Positions 43,866-53,304 of a stretch of 64,000 nt of DNA are shown piece by piece. Within the stretch, counting starts at the first letter, position 1, and each line of letters opens with the position of its first letter. The stretch covers positions 1-64,000 of the forward strand of contig JAIXKS010000007.1 of NCBI GenBank assembly GCA_026928325.1. The letters run 5' to 3'. The position numbers and the translations under genes were made by a program. This DNA is from Chitinophagales bacterium (GTDB taxonomy: Bacteria > Bacteroidota > Bacteroidia > Chitinophagales > Saprospiraceae). The notes beneath the pieces were generated by a model. That model was not told the origin of the DNA. It saw only the letters and a list, made by a program, of their open reading frames with translations, and ran no database searches.

Positions 43866-44933
43866 TTATTGGTCGGTTTGCCTAGCAGCTATCGTTGCCT
43901 TCCGTTGTATTTTACCGGATTCTGTACGCTGAAAGGTCGGTATATAGTATATTTGGCGTGGTCTTTCCATTTTGTCTAAGACCTCTTGGATGACCGATAT
44001 TAAGATTTGATGTCGGTCTTGATCATAGGGTGTGCTTTCGATAAAAAGACTGACTTGCGCTCCATATTTAGGGTCTGGAATGCCGGCAATAAAAAATTGT
44101 TCTGGTATATGACTGGAGAGTTTTTGTTCAATCATTTCAGGAAATAGCTTTATTCCGCCACTATTGATGACATAATCTGCCCTGCCTTGCCAAATGAAGG
44201 TTTTAGCATCTATTAGCCTTACCACATCTCTCGTTATTACTGGCGCCTCCAAAAAGGGAACATGTATAATCAGACATCCTACTTCATCTTGTTCAAAATA
44301 AACGCCTGTAAGCGCTGAATAAGCTCGTTCTTTATCCGATTTAGAAATCTTGCGCAAGGCAATATGGCTGAGCGTTTCAGTCATCCCATATCCATGATAG
44401 ATATCCGACTGCAACAAAGATAATCGCTCCTCTTCGAGTCGATCGATTGGGCCACCGCCTAGGAGTATTTTACGAATAGATTTGGTGTCCTTGACTTCAT
44501 GGACTTGCATCGGTACAAATGGTGCAAAATCTATCGATTTATCGGTAGAAATTTGGTCTATAGGATGACTGTCTGGTTTGATACAATACAAATCCAGCCT
44601 GCTATAAAAGGCGCGAACTACCATCATTTTACCAGCAATATAATCAATTGGCAAGGCCAAAAGCGCAGTTTGTCCCGGTCGAAAATCGAAGTAGGCCGCC
44701 GTCATTGCTGCACTAGCCAACATTTGATTTTTTTGCACTTTGATAGCTTTAGGTGTTCCTGTTGAGCCACTTGTGTTCACGGATATTTCCGGATCATCGC
44801 TAAGCCATTCCCTAAAAAAATTAGCCGCTTTTCGGAGGTGTTCTTGGCCGCTTGTCTCGCAATAGGTTATTATCTCCTTTTCAACGAGCAAGGTTCCATT
44901 GAGCGTTATGCTGCGATAATCTCTGTAATTCAT
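43866..44933 (-). CDS. menE: o-Succinylbenzoate-CoA ligase
   Basis: From ATG 44933 the protein has 355 residues, shorter than the roughly 450-490 common for MenE but usual for Bacteroidota versions. It shows the AMP-binding signature ISVNTSGSTGTPKAIKVQKN, LALPIDYIAGKMMVVRA, the HGYGMTETLSHIALR box and the C-terminal WQGRADYVINSGGIKLFPEM. It activates o-succinylbenzoate with ATP and CoA. The upstream ATG (44954) is possible, but the chosen start overlaps the menC stop by ATGA, which is typical of coupled genes. Position next to menC supports the assignment. Confidence 0.9.
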   Translation of the reverse strand: MNYRDYRSITLNGTLLVEKEIITYCETSGQEHLRKAANFFREWLSDDPEISVNTSGSTGTPKAIKVQKNQMLASAAMTAAYFDFRPGQTALLALPIDYIAGKMMVVRAFYSRLDLYCIKPDSHPIDQISTDKSIDFAPFVPMQVHEVKDTKSIRKILLGGGPIDRLEEERLSLLQSDIYHGYGMTETLSHIALRKISKSDKERAYSALTGVYFEQDEVGCLIIHVPFLEAPVITRDVVRLIDAKTFIWQGRADYVINSGGIKLFPEMIEQKLSSHIPEQFFIAGIPDPKYGAQVSLFIESTPYDQDRHQILISVIQEVLDKMERPRQIYYIPTFQRTESGKIQRKATIAARQTDQ

Positions 44934-45973
44934 GATAGCAATTGAAAATCCCAAGATTTAAACGGATCAAAATGTAATCCTGCCGCATCCACGGTATAAG
45001 GAGATGGAAAATTATTGGAGAACAACTGTCCGGTTCCCAATCCTTGCGCATAGGCCGATCGCTCTTTGGCTGCATATTGCGCAATGGCATTCAGCCCGAT
45101 ATTACTTTCAAGTGCAGAAGTTATCACCCAACTCCCACCTAAGGATTCTATGTGTCGTTTCCACGAGTCTCCTCGATCAAAACCGCCAATCAGTGCCGGC
45201 TTTATGACTAAAAGTTGAGGGCGAATGGTGTCTATCAGTTCACGTTGACGAGCTGCATCGACTATCCCTATCAGTTCTTCATCTAAAGCGATTTTCACGG
45301 GACTATCAGCAGCTAATGCTGCCATTTCTTGCCATTGACCGGCGCGAATGGGTTGCTCGATATAGCTAATTTCAAAGTCAGACAATCGTTTGATTTTTTC
45401 TTTGGCGGCTTCAAACGTAAAGGCACCGTTAGCATCTACTCGAATTTCTACTTCTGTCGCCTTAAATTGTGACCGAATCAATTGTATTAACTCCAATTCA
45501 GTATCAAAATCAATCGCACCGATTTTTAGCTTGATGGACGTAAACCCTGCTTTCAATTTATCGGCAATTTGAGCTTGCATGTCTGCCTTATTACTCATCC
45601 ATATCAAGCCATTTGCCGGTATGGAAAAACCCGAAGGGCCAAAAGCTTCCGGAAAAATAATGCGGTGGCTTCCATTTCGTTTGTCCTTTAGCAAAGTTTC
45701 TACACCAAATTGGATGGAAGGCCATTCATTGAGTTCTTCCATAATTTCTGTACCTTTACTTGGAATTTGAAGGCAAACAGCTTTAAGTTTTTGCTCGTAA
45801 TCCGGGCGATCATCGTAGGAAAGCCCACGAAACATATTGCATTCGCCATAAGCGATCTTCAAACCCGAAGCCCAGCGAATGATATAGGTATCTTTCGTGT
45901 GAAGTACACCGCGAGAAGTGCCTCCAGGCTTAATAAATTGCAATTTATATTTAATAAAATCTACCTCCATCAT
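44930..45973 (-). CDS. menC: o-Succinylbenzoate synthase
   Basis: From ATG 45973 the protein has 347 residues. An in-frame TTG at 45979 is only two codons up, and the promoter at 45990-45997 fits either. It is an enolase-superfamily dehydratase that turns SHCHC into o-succinylbenzoate. The barrel motifs are GFTSIKLKIGAIDFDTELEL (catalytic K-x-K), EIRVDANGAFTFEAA, ISYIEQPIRAGQ, VKIALDEELIG and LLVIKPALIGGFDRGDSW, with Asp, Glu and Asp as metal ligands. It forms a separate unit with menE. Confidence 0.95.
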   Translation of the reverse strand: MMEVDFIKYKLQFIKPGGTSRGVLHTKDTYIIRWASGLKIAYGECNMFRGLSYDDRPDYEQKLKAVCLQIPSKGTEIMEELNEWPSIQFGVETLLKDKRNGSHRIIFPEAFGPSGFSIPANGLIWMSNKADMQAQIADKLKAGFTSIKLKIGAIDFDTELELIQLIRSQFKATEVEIRVDANGAFTFEAAKEKIKRLSDFEISYIEQPIRAGQWQEMAALAADSPVKIALDEELIGIVDAARQRELIDTIRPQLLVIKPALIGGFDRGDSWKRHIESLGGSWVITSALESNIGLNAIAQYAAKERSAYAQGLGTGQLFSNNFPSPYTVDAAGLHFDPFKSWDFQLLS

Positions 45974-45989
45974 GCTCAATTATTAAGTA

Positions 45990-45997
45990 CAAAGATA
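45990..45997 (-). promoter_or_regulatory. TAnnTTTG box for menC-menE
   Basis: TATCTTTG on the minus strand, 16 bases before ATG 45973. It gives menCE their own promoter, separate from the menFDB unit. Confidence 0.6.
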
Positions 45998-46143
45998 ACA
46001 TAAATTAATGGAGAATTTCGGCTAAATCACCAGATTTTATATCCATTGCCCCAGATTTCAAAAGCACATTGATAAACTTTTACTTTTTAAATGGCAGTGG
46101 AAAATTATAAATGGATGCGTTTTCTACATCACAAAATCAATCT

Positions 46144-46305
46144 AATGTTCTGTCTATTAATAGACTTAAATCATAATGGAAGTTATTTTTTTTAAAGATC
46201 AAGGCAAAAAACGCAGGCATAGTGGTAACTATGACGAGTATTTTTAACGATGAGATTTGAAAAAAGAACAACATTTTATTAAGATTTTTTTATGGACAGA
46301 GCACT
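46144..46305 (+). repeat. MITE-like element, copy 4
   Basis: Same family as 18189-18512, orientation unchanged on the plus strand. The left end AATGTTCTGTC is slightly diverged and the right end GACAGAGCACT is intact. It lies in the 350-base gap between menC and menA, which otherwise shows only the menC promoter. Confidence 0.85.
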
Positions 46306-46330
46306 AGACTACAAAAAATCCAGCAACGTC

Positions 46331-47233
46331 TTATAAGACCAAACCTACACCAAACAATACACTAAATAGTAACGTCGAAAGTGCTAGTTTTTTTAATTCT
46401 GGATCCAACTGTGATGGTTTGTTGTTTTTGACGACAACCATGGCATCATGAATAATGGGCGCAAAACCAATCAAATATATCCATTTCCAAGGAGAAGCAT
46501 CGACCAAAGCTGTATAAACAACGGCTGCCAACATACCGGTTATCAAAAGAAAAACGTGATAGATTTTTATCCGCTCGCCTCCAAGGATCACTGCTAGGGT
46601 TCGCTTACCAAAAACCGCATCATTCTCTCGATCTCTAGCGTTGTTCAGATTTAAAACTCCCGTGCTAAATAGCCCTATGGTCGCTGCCGGCAATAATTCT
46701 TTGGAAAAGACCACGCCCGTATGCAGATAAAAAGTACCTAAAACGCCAACTAACCCAAAAAAAATAAAAACAAAAAAATCACCAAGTCCGGCATAACCGT
46801 AGGGTTTCTTGCCGATGGTGTATTTGAGGGCGGCAATAATCGCCGCTATGCCTAGCAGCAACATCCCAATAAAAGCATTGCTCTTGAGCGTAACTTCGCT
46901 TGACATCAATAAGGCTATCCCGGTCACCAATGAAAGTATAACAAAAATGATGATGGCCATTTTCATCTGATGCAACTTGATGTCTCCTTGCTGCAACGCA
47001 CGTTTAGGCCCTTGTCGTTCAGCATTATCAACGCCATTCACCGTATCGCCGTAGTCGTTGGCTAGATTGCTCAATATCTGTAAAAACAACGTCGTGAATG
47101 CTGCTAATATGAATACTCGAAGATTCAACTGCTGATGAAATGCCGCTAAAAAACTTCCAAGGATAATCGATGACAAGGCTAAAGGAAGCGTCCTAAGCCT
47201 AAAAGCTTCCATCCATGCCGAAAATGATGCCAT
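46331..47233 (-). CDS. menA: 1,4-Dihydroxy-2-naphthoate polyprenyltransferase
   Basis: The 300-residue UbiA-superfamily enzyme has about eight membrane segments. The first Asp-rich motif is in QILSNLANDYGDTVNGVDNA (N-D-x3-D) and the second in GVLNLNNARDRENDAVFGKR. It attaches the polyprenyl chain to dihydroxynaphthoate in the membrane, giving demethylmenaquinone. It reads in the same direction as menB, 233 bases later, and is followed by a MITE-like copy before menC. Confidence 0.95.
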   Translation of the reverse strand: MASFSAWMEAFRLRTLPLALSSIILGSFLAAFHQQLNLRVFILAAFTTLFLQILSNLANDYGDTVNGVDNAERQGPKRALQQGDIKLHQMKMAIIIFVILSLVTGIALLMSSEVTLKSNAFIGMLLLGIAAIIAALKYTIGKKPYGYAGLGDFFVFIFFGLVGVLGTFYLHTGVVFSKELLPAATIGLFSTGVLNLNNARDRENDAVFGKRTLAVILGGERIKIYHVFLLITGMLAAVVYTALVDASPWKWIYLIGFAPIIHDAMVVVKNNKPSQLDPELKKLALSTLLFSVLFGVGLVL

Positions 47234-47466
47234 ATTTTTTACTTTTCTTTGTTCGCCAATTGATAAAAACCATATTCTTAAGCAAAATCTATTTCAGTGC
47301 ACTTTGACCAAACTCGAAAATTAAACCAAATTTTACATTCGAGAATATCCGACCTTGGACACCATGGTTATCAACTACTTCCAATTTACCGCAATATTAA
47401 GGAAAATGGTCTATTTGATATTAGGAAATATCAAAAAATCTGTAAAATCAATCCACGAATATATAT

Positions 47467-48312
47467 TTAAGGAAACTTAGGGAACTGGTCAAAATCAGGA
47501 TCGCGCTTCTCTAAAAATGCATCTCGGCCTTCATTAGCTTCCTTAGTCATGTATAGTAATCGAGTCGCTTCGCCCGCATAAACCTGTTGCCCGATGAGCC
47601 CGTCATCGATCAAGTTGAATGCAAATTTTGCCATTTTTATGGCCGTTGGACTTTTCTTTAAAATCTCTTGTGCCCATTGAAAGGCGGTATCTTCTAAGGA
47701 TTCATGCGGAACTACGGCATTCACCATGCCCATATCGAAGGCTTCTTGTGCAGAATAAGACCGGCCTAGGAAGAAAATCTCTCTAGCACGCTTCTGCCCT
47801 ACTTGCCGCGCCAAATATGCCGAGCCAAAACCACCATCAATACTTGCTACATCTACATCTGTTTGCTTAAAAATAGCGTATTCTTTGCTTGCTATGGACA
47901 AATCACAAACCACATGCAGACTATGTCCGCCACCAACTGCCCATCCCGGAATAACCGCAATAACGACCTTATTCATAAATCGAATCTGCCGCTGCACATC
48001 GAGAATATTGAACCGATTGACGCCATCTTCTCCTTTGTATCCCGTCGAAGAGCGAACTCGTTGGTCGCCACCTGAACAAAATGCCCAACCTCCATCTTTG
48101 GGAGAAGGGCCTTCTCCGCTAATCAATACTACGCCTATTTCTTGCGATTCGTGGGCTATAATCAAGGCTTCCAACAGTTCGGAAACCGTCTTTGGTCTAA
48201 ATGCATTTCTAACTTCAGGCCGATTAAAGGCAATACGAGCGACGCCATCACAATATTTAAAAGTTATATCTTCGTATGCCTTAATGGTTTTCCAATGAAT
48301 TTGCTGCTCCAT
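47467..48312 (-). CDS. menB: 1,4-Dihydroxy-2-naphthoyl-CoA synthase
   Basis: From ATG 48312 the protein has 281 residues. The frame is open ten codons further, but this start overlaps the menD stop by one base. It is a crotonase-fold enzyme that closes the second ring from o-succinylbenzoyl-CoA. The family motifs are YCDGVARIAFNRPEVRNAFR, GWAFCSGGDQRVRSSTGYKG, VIPGWAVGGGHSLHVVCDLS and VDVASIDGGFGSAYLARQVG, then KREIFFLGR-type text (KRAREIFFLGRSYSAQEAFD). The SGGDQ motif is diagnostic for MenB. The 233-base gap to menA has no gene. Confidence 0.97.
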   Translation of the reverse strand: MEQQIHWKTIKAYEDITFKYCDGVARIAFNRPEVRNAFRPKTVSELLEALIIAHESQEIGVVLISGEGPSPKDGGWAFCSGGDQRVRSSTGYKGEDGVNRFNILDVQRQIRFMNKVVIAVIPGWAVGGGHSLHVVCDLSIASKEYAIFKQTDVDVASIDGGFGSAYLARQVGQKRAREIFFLGRSYSAQEAFDMGMVNAVVPHESLEDTAFQWAQEILKKSPTAIKMAKFAFNLIDDGLIGQQVYAGEATRLLYMTKEANEGRDAFLEKRDPDFDQFPKFP

Positions 48313-50009
48313 TATAGATTTGATTTTTTTAAGTAATCCCAATATGCTTTTAAAACAATTGGATTGACTTCAGGTTCAGTAAAAATTTCAACAATATGTC
48401 TATTCGTTGTTGGCAAATACAAACATTTTAAAGCATCTTGCAAGGTAGAAGCATCAACGGCCTTCGAATATTGCCAGCCATGTCTTAGAGCAACCAAACT
48501 AGCATCCGTTTTCATGGTCGTTTCAAAGTAAGGTTCCATTTCTTCAATCGTGTCCGGTCCCGAAATTATCCTAAAAATACCACCTCCACCGTTGTTAATG
48601 ACAATGATATTTAAGTTTTCAATGGTGTGATCATGCCAGAAAGCATTGACATCATAATTAAACGCAACATCTCCTGTGATCATCAAAAATCGCTGACTGG
48701 GTGATGCCCAAGCAGATCCCATAGCGGTACTCGTACATCCATCGATACCACTAGTACCTCGATTGCACCAAGTCTCTTGAATGTGCCCATAATCAAACAA
48801 TTGTCCATAACGAATCGGAGAACTATTGGCGATGTGCAAGACGATATCATCGGGCATTTGTCGAAATATCTGATTAAAAACCGAAAAATCGCTATAAGTA
48901 CACTGCTCGATAAATCGCTGATGCAAACCTTCTAGGTATTCTTTTCTTTTTAGCCAATGCTCCCTAAAATCAGAAACCGGAAAATTTAATGCGGTATTGA
49001 ATTGTTCAAAAAAATGTACCGGGTGCATTGGAATTGCCGAAGTCAAGCACTGGTACGTATCCATAAAATCGTGATTTAACCCAATATTCCAATGATACCT
49101 AGGAGCATATCTACGCAATGCTGCTTTAATGCGCTTGGACACGATGGCGCCGCCAATCGTAATCAACAAGTCCGGCATCAAGGCTTGGGCTTCGTCATCA
49201 TTTAAGGTAGTGATACATCGATCAATGTGTTCGATGAACAAAGGACTAGATATATTGGCAGTGGATTCGGTCAGTACAATTACATTTTTTAGAGTAGCCA
49301 TACTCGCCAATTGCACCTGAAGATCCCGATCCTTATCGTGTTGCCCGGCTAAAATCATCACTTTCTCACACGTGCTAAACTGGTATTTCAAGTCTTGTAA
49401 GACGGCATCGGATAACTTCCTTTCGACGCTTACTTCTCTAAATACACGTTGTGATGTTGGTTCAACCAATGCAGTTTGATACAATGGTTCGCTCAACGGT
49501 ACATTGAAATGCACAGGACCTTTATTTGTTATGGTGGCAACATTCCATCCTTCGTTTAAACATCGGTTATTATGCCAACTATCTGCATCATGCGATATAT
49601 CGCCCTGCAACTCATAACTGCCTCTGATATAATTTTTAAAAACATCAGTCTGATTGATGGTTTGTCCATCTCCCTGATCTGTCCATGCTTTTAATCTGTC
49701 TGCCGTAATGACAATCAAGGGAATGCGCTGGTAAAAAGCTTCCGAGATAGCAGGTGCAAAATTCAATGCCGCCGAACCACTTGTGCTAACCACGGCTACA
49801 GGTTGCTTCTTCGCTATGGCCATACCCATCGCAAAAAATGCTGCACTCCGTTCATCTCGAATACTGGTACATCGAAATCCCGGGTGTCTATTAAAGGAAA
49901 TCACCAAGGGAGCATTTCTAGATCCCGGACAAAGTACAACCTCTTTTAATCCCAAGGCTGCTAGCGTTTCTACAATCTGCCTAATACCTTTTTTAGCTGA
50001 TAATTCCAT
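48312..50009 (-). CDS. menD: SEPHCHC synthase
   Basis: The 565-residue thiamine-diphosphate enzyme adds succinic semialdehyde from 2-oxoglutarate to isochorismate. N-terminal signatures are AALGLKEVVLCPGSRNAPLV and STSGSAALNFAPAISEAFYQ, then VITADRLKAWTDQGDGQTIN. The C-terminal cofactor domain has NRGTSGIDGCTSTAMGSAWA and ITGDVAFNYDVNAFW followed by IIVINNGGGGIFRI, with Asp and Asn for metal binding. It starts 5 bases after the menF stop and overlaps menB, so menF-menD-menB is one unit. Confidence 0.97.
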   Translation of the reverse strand: MELSAKKGIRQIVETLAALGLKEVVLCPGSRNAPLVISFNRHPGFRCTSIRDERSAAFFAMGMAIAKKQPVAVVSTSGSAALNFAPAISEAFYQRIPLIVITADRLKAWTDQGDGQTINQTDVFKNYIRGSYELQGDISHDADSWHNNRCLNEGWNVATITNKGPVHFNVPLSEPLYQTALVEPTSQRVFREVSVERKLSDAVLQDLKYQFSTCEKVMILAGQHDKDRDLQVQLASMATLKNVIVLTESTANISSPLFIEHIDRCITTLNDDEAQALMPDLLITIGGAIVSKRIKAALRRYAPRYHWNIGLNHDFMDTYQCLTSAIPMHPVHFFEQFNTALNFPVSDFREHWLKRKEYLEGLHQRFIEQCTYSDFSVFNQIFRQMPDDIVLHIANSSPIRYGQLFDYGHIQETWCNRGTSGIDGCTSTAMGSAWASPSQRFLMITGDVAFNYDVNAFWHDHTIENLNIIVINNGGGGIFRIISGPDTIEEMEPYFETTMKTDASLVALRHGWQYSKAVDASTLQDALKCLYLPTTNRHIVEIFTEPEVNPIVLKAYWDYLKKSNL

Positions 50010-50014
50010 TCGGT

Positions 50015-51091
50015 TTAAATTACTTCTGCAATTTTTATTTTATCAATCAATGTTTTGCTCTTTTGCTCGGTCTCCAGCCATTCCTCTTCAACCTCAGAAT
50101 CTACGGTCAATCCACCTCCGACAAAGACTGCAATACTATTTTTTCCTACATGCATACAACGAAGATTAACGAAAAACTGGGCAAAAGTATGATTATCCGT
50201 TTCTCCCAAATAACCACAATAATATTCGCGATCATAAGGCTCCGTACTATAAATGATGTCCAAACTCGCATCAACAGGAAGTCCTGCAATGGCTGGCGTA
50301 GGATGTAATTGTGATACCAAAGCTTGTATAGCTATCGTTTCATCTATACGATAGACATAATCGGTACGCAAATGCACCACCCTTCCGGCGGCAACTGTAT
50401 AAGGCCCCTTTTGTGCATCCAATTGACAACGAAAATTTTGAGCTACTTGTTCAATATGCCTACCGACCAAGGCATGTTCTTCTTGTTCTTTTTCTCGCCA
50501 TGTATATACTTGATCTTCGCGAAATGGCTGTGTTCCCGCTACGGCCATGATGCTCAATTGCTCATCTCGCTTGTTAATGAGCAATTCGGGTGTGGCACCC
50601 ATCCACATACCGGCATCCGGATGATACATCAAGTGGACACATGCCGTAGGATATGCGGTATGTATCACCTGAAAAAAATCCACAACATCAAAATTTTCGG
50701 TTTTATTAGTGATTATGACCCGAGAAAGGATTACTTTTCGAAGCTTACCTTCATGAAGCTGTTTAAAAATTTTTTCAAATTGCTTAAAATAGGCCTCTTT
50801 AGTCGAAGCTTCAGGCAAATCCCTAAATGTCAAATTTTGAACCGGCATTGCTGCAAGCTGCTCTTCAAAAGTAGCATTTATATAATCCGGATCCACCACA
50901 TTAAACACGATTTCGTTAACCTTTGAACGTTCGGTAAAAGGTGCAAAACAAAAGAGGTTTTTTGGTTCATGCGGTAAATTATCAGGTAGGACTGCTAGGC
51001 GAATAGCCTCAGCTCCCGGAAATCTATAAGCACAAAAGGCAATCCCTTTTGACAGTAAAGTCTTGATAATGGCGATAACCGAATCGTTCAA
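50015..51091 (-). CDS. menF: Isochorismate synthase
   Basis: The 358-residue chorismate-binding enzyme makes isochorismate, the entry to menaquinone synthesis. It shows KLRKVILSRVIITN, PTACVHLMYHPDAGMWMGAT followed by PELLI, GTQPFREDQVY, then HLRTDYVYR, LHPTPAIAGLPVDASL and YCGYLGETDN. The GATPELL and HPTPA-G-P motifs fit isochorismate synthases. No ATG is available before the conserved part, so TTG 51091 is taken as the start. It lies 20 bases after a TAACTTTG promoter box. First gene of the menF-D-B unit. Confidence 0.93.
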   Translation of the reverse strand: MNDSVIAIIKTLLSKGIAFCAYRFPGAEAIRLAVLPDNLPHEPKNLFCFAPFTERSKVNEIVFNVVDPDYINATFEEQLAAMPVQNLTFRDLPEASTKEAYFKQFEKIFKQLHEGKLRKVILSRVIITNKTENFDVVDFFQVIHTAYPTACVHLMYHPDAGMWMGATPELLINKRDEQLSIMAVAGTQPFREDQVYTWREKEQEEHALVGRHIEQVAQNFRCQLDAQKGPYTVAAGRVVHLRTDYVYRIDETIAIQALVSQLHPTPAIAGLPVDASLDIIYSTEPYDREYYCGYLGETDNHTFAQFFVNLRCMHVGKNSIAVFVGGGLTVDSEVEEEWLETEQKSKTLIDKIKIAEVI

Positions 51092-51110
51092 AATGAAAAT
51101 TTTAAAAATG

Positions 51111-51118
51111 CAAAGTTA
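51111..51118 (-). promoter_or_regulatory. TAnnTTTG box for menF-menD-menB
   Basis: TAACTTTG on the minus strand, 19 bases before the TTG start of menF. The short leader supports the TTG start. Confidence 0.6.
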
Positions 51119-51324
51119 AAAGATATGTTCAATCCAACCCTTTTTTAGCATTCAAATAATTGTTGCAACGTTCCAAAATCATTTTCAACCCGAAAACGCC
51201 ACTACTCCATCCAATAAAAAGGTGAAACAAGATATCGCCATCAGACAAGGGCTATTTCAGACCTATTTAAGATTCTTTTATGATTAATTCCTTAATTAAT
51301 TATCTTTAATTTAAACAGAAGTCT

Positions 51325-51332
51325 TACATTTG
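51325..51332 (+). promoter_or_regulatory. TAnnTTTG box for the nitrobindin-like gene
   Basis: TACATTTG, 27 bases before the ATG at 51360. Confidence 0.55.
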
Positions 51333-51359
51333 TAAAGGAAATTTAAAAATAGCAAAATT

Positions 51360-51971
51360 ATGGCAGAAAATTCAATTTTAGGTCCACAAAGATTGGGACC
51401 TTTAACGCCCTTAGTTGGTGAATGGGAAGGCAATGTCGGTGTTGACTTGTCTTATCACAACGAAGATGACGAAACCTCAAAAACCACATATTTTGAAAAA
51501 GCGTGGTTTAAGCCCATACCTAAGCAAGAGAATGGAAAACAATCTATGGAAGGCCTATTATATCAATCGACCGCTTGGCGACATGGTGAAGAAGCAATGG
51601 ATCCCTTTCATGATGAAGTTGGTTATCTTTTGTGGGACAAAGCCTTAGGTCAAGTATTGCGTTCCGTCGTATTTGGTCGTGGCATAGCCATACTTGCAGG
51701 TGGCGATGCACAGGCTTATGACAAAGAAATCCATTTAAAAGCTATGTTGGATGACCCAACCTATGGGATACTCCAAAACAAATACCTCATAGATCGGGCA
51801 AAGCTTATAAGTTTTGAAAGCACTATTCGATTCAATGAGGATGGCAGTTTTACTCATTCATCAGATCTTGTTTTAAAATTGGCTGCTCTTGGAGGCATTG
51901 AGATGCATCATACCGACATCAATACCCTTTATAGGGTCAAACAATATCATCCAAGCATGATGGCTAAATAA
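51360..51971 (+). CDS. Nitrobindin-like heme-binding beta-barrel protein
   Basis: The 203-residue protein shows LGPLTPLVGEWEGNVGVDLS, matching the start of the nitrobindin/THAP4-type ten-stranded barrel (G-x-W-x-G). DEVGYLLWDKALGQVLRSVV and GRGIAILAGGDAQ follow. Proteins of this fold bind ferric heme and nitric oxide with a C-terminal His; HHTD near residue 180 is a candidate. No signal peptide, so probably cytoplasmic. It is a single gene between the divergent men unit and a minus-strand T9SS gene. Confidence 0.75.
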   Translation: MAENSILGPQRLGPLTPLVGEWEGNVGVDLSYHNEDDETSKTTYFEKAWFKPIPKQENGKQSMEGLLYQSTAWRHGEEAMDPFHDEVGYLLWDKALGQVLRSVVFGRGIAILAGGDAQAYDKEIHLKAMLDDPTYGILQNKYLIDRAKLISFESTIRFNEDGSFTHSSDLVLKLAALGGIEMHHTDINTLYRVKQYHPSMMAK

Positions 51972-52010
51972 TCGTTATTATTTCGATTATGTAGTCGTCC
52001 ATCGTCCATC

Positions 52011-52056
52011 TATAAGTGATGGAGCAAGCCAATAGGCTGTAGTTCTATCGCTTATA
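52011..52056 (-). repeat. Long 3' hairpin, copy 2 of a two-copy family
   Basis: Arms at 52011-52030 and 52035-52056 pair with a few mismatches. Read on the minus strand it matches the 1735-1779 hairpin (TATAAGCGATAGA ... GGCTTGCTC.ATC.CTTATA). It lies 25 bases after the stop of the minus-strand T9SS gene, in the same orientation relative to that gene as copy 1 is to its own. Confidence 0.7.
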
Positions 52057-52080
52057 TTTGGCCGGCGGTATTATTGCTTC

Positions 52081-53151
52081 TCAATAAATTATCAATTTGT
52101 GCATTTCGGTTTTCGATGTTGTTTTTATACTTACGATATATGCTCCGCTATTGAAATCGCTAAGGTCGATCGGCGTATTGAAATACGCAATGGTGCTTCT
52201 TACGACTTTACCTTGTATATCGTATATGTCGATGGTGGCTTCTTCTGTAAGTCCATCTATAAAAACCTGATGAAGTGCAGGATTAGGATACAACCTGAAA
52301 GAAAGCATTGCTTCTGTGTTATTGGTAGCGGAAAGACACTTCTGCCGGATTTCTTCTTTGGTGTTGCATCCTGTGGCATTGAATAATAATGATAAAGTAA
52401 AATTAGGATTATCTAAGTTACTGCATATCAACGGAATACTACAATCTGACAGATACAAATTATTTGTTAATTCAACATGATTTAAAGTTTTTATATTATC
52501 TAATTCGTTAATGTTTATCAGCTGGCTATTTGCAATTTCAATATCAGGAGTTTCATAATATTGAATTCCATTTAGTGTTTTTGTTCTTAATATATTTAAG
52601 TACCTACATTCAGTTTTCGGACTTATACTCAAATCCTCTAATGCGGAGCCAGAAAGCAGCACTGAATTGCATTGAGTTATATTCAGATTGATTACATTGG
52701 TAAGTGACATGTTATCATGGATTGTAAGGAGACTTAAAGAATAAAACGGATTGTTTACGATCGCAGTTAGAGAGTCACACCCACTGATAATTAGATCATT
52801 GGTAATTTGAATTTTATTTTTAAAATCAATTGTTTTAATATAATGATTACGCCCAAAATTAAAATTTTTGATAGTGTCCATATTTTTCAGATCATCTAAG
52901 CTAATTATTTTAGTGTTTCTAATTATTAGATTATTGATTTTTCTTATATTTTCTAAGGCACTTAAATTCGTTATGTCATTCCCATAGATTCTAATGTCAT
53001 CCAATGCTATACAGTCTGGATTCAAAATAGGAAGGCTATCTAACTGACTTTGTCGGAGGATAGTATAAGAATTATTACATTCCACTTGTCCAAAGATAAC
53101 AGATGGCAATAAGATGAATATGGCTATTATTGTATTTATGTAATTTGGCAT
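52081..53151 (-). CDS. T9SS-exported protein with leucine-rich-like repeats
   Basis: The 356-residue protein has a signal peptide (IIAIFILLPSVIFGQ) and a T9SS sorting domain at the C-terminus (FRLYPNPALHQVFIDGL, ATIDIYDIQGKVVRS and FNSGAYIVSIKTTSK). The middle has repeated short segments with spaced Leu, Ile and Asn (DITNLSALENIRKINNLIIR, then NTKIISLDDLKNM and ITNDLIISGCDSLTAI). They resemble the receptor L-domain or leucine-rich type solenoid found in Bacteroidota surface proteins. It is probably a binding or adhesive protein. A TATCTTTG box lies 146 bases upstream, giving a long leader. Confidence 0.82.
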   Translation of the reverse strand: MPNYINTIIAIFILLPSVIFGQVECNNSYTILRQSQLDSLPILNPDCIALDDIRIYGNDITNLSALENIRKINNLIIRNTKIISLDDLKNMDTIKNFNFGRNHYIKTIDFKNKIQITNDLIISGCDSLTAIVNNPFYSLSLLTIHDNMSLTNVINLNITQCNSVLLSGSALEDLSISPKTECRYLNILRTKTLNGIQYYETPDIEIANSQLININELDNIKTLNHVELTNNLYLSDCSIPLICSNLDNPNFTLSLLFNATGCNTKEEIRQKCLSATNNTEAMLSFRLYPNPALHQVFIDGLTEEATIDIYDIQGKVVRSTIAYFNTPIDLSDFNSGAYIVSIKTTSKTEMHKLIIY

Positions 53152-53296
53152 GACTATAGTGTTTTAGTGAAAATACTGCCTGTCAAATTATGGCAGGCCA
53201 TTTGATTATATGTAAAGTAATATCAACCCAAATTTTTGTTTTTGTGATTTCTATGCATATGTTGCTTCCTACTTATGCTTCATGCTTTTATTATGA

Positions 53297-53304
53297 CAAA
53301 GATA
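53297..53304 (-). promoter_or_regulatory. TAnnTTTG box with overlapping palindrome, for the T9SS gene
   Basis: TATCTTTG on the minus strand. It overlaps the inverted repeat ATGACAA-AGATA-TTGTCAT (53293-53311), which could be an operator. The remaining gap to 53696 is AT-rich and shows no gene. Confidence 0.4.
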
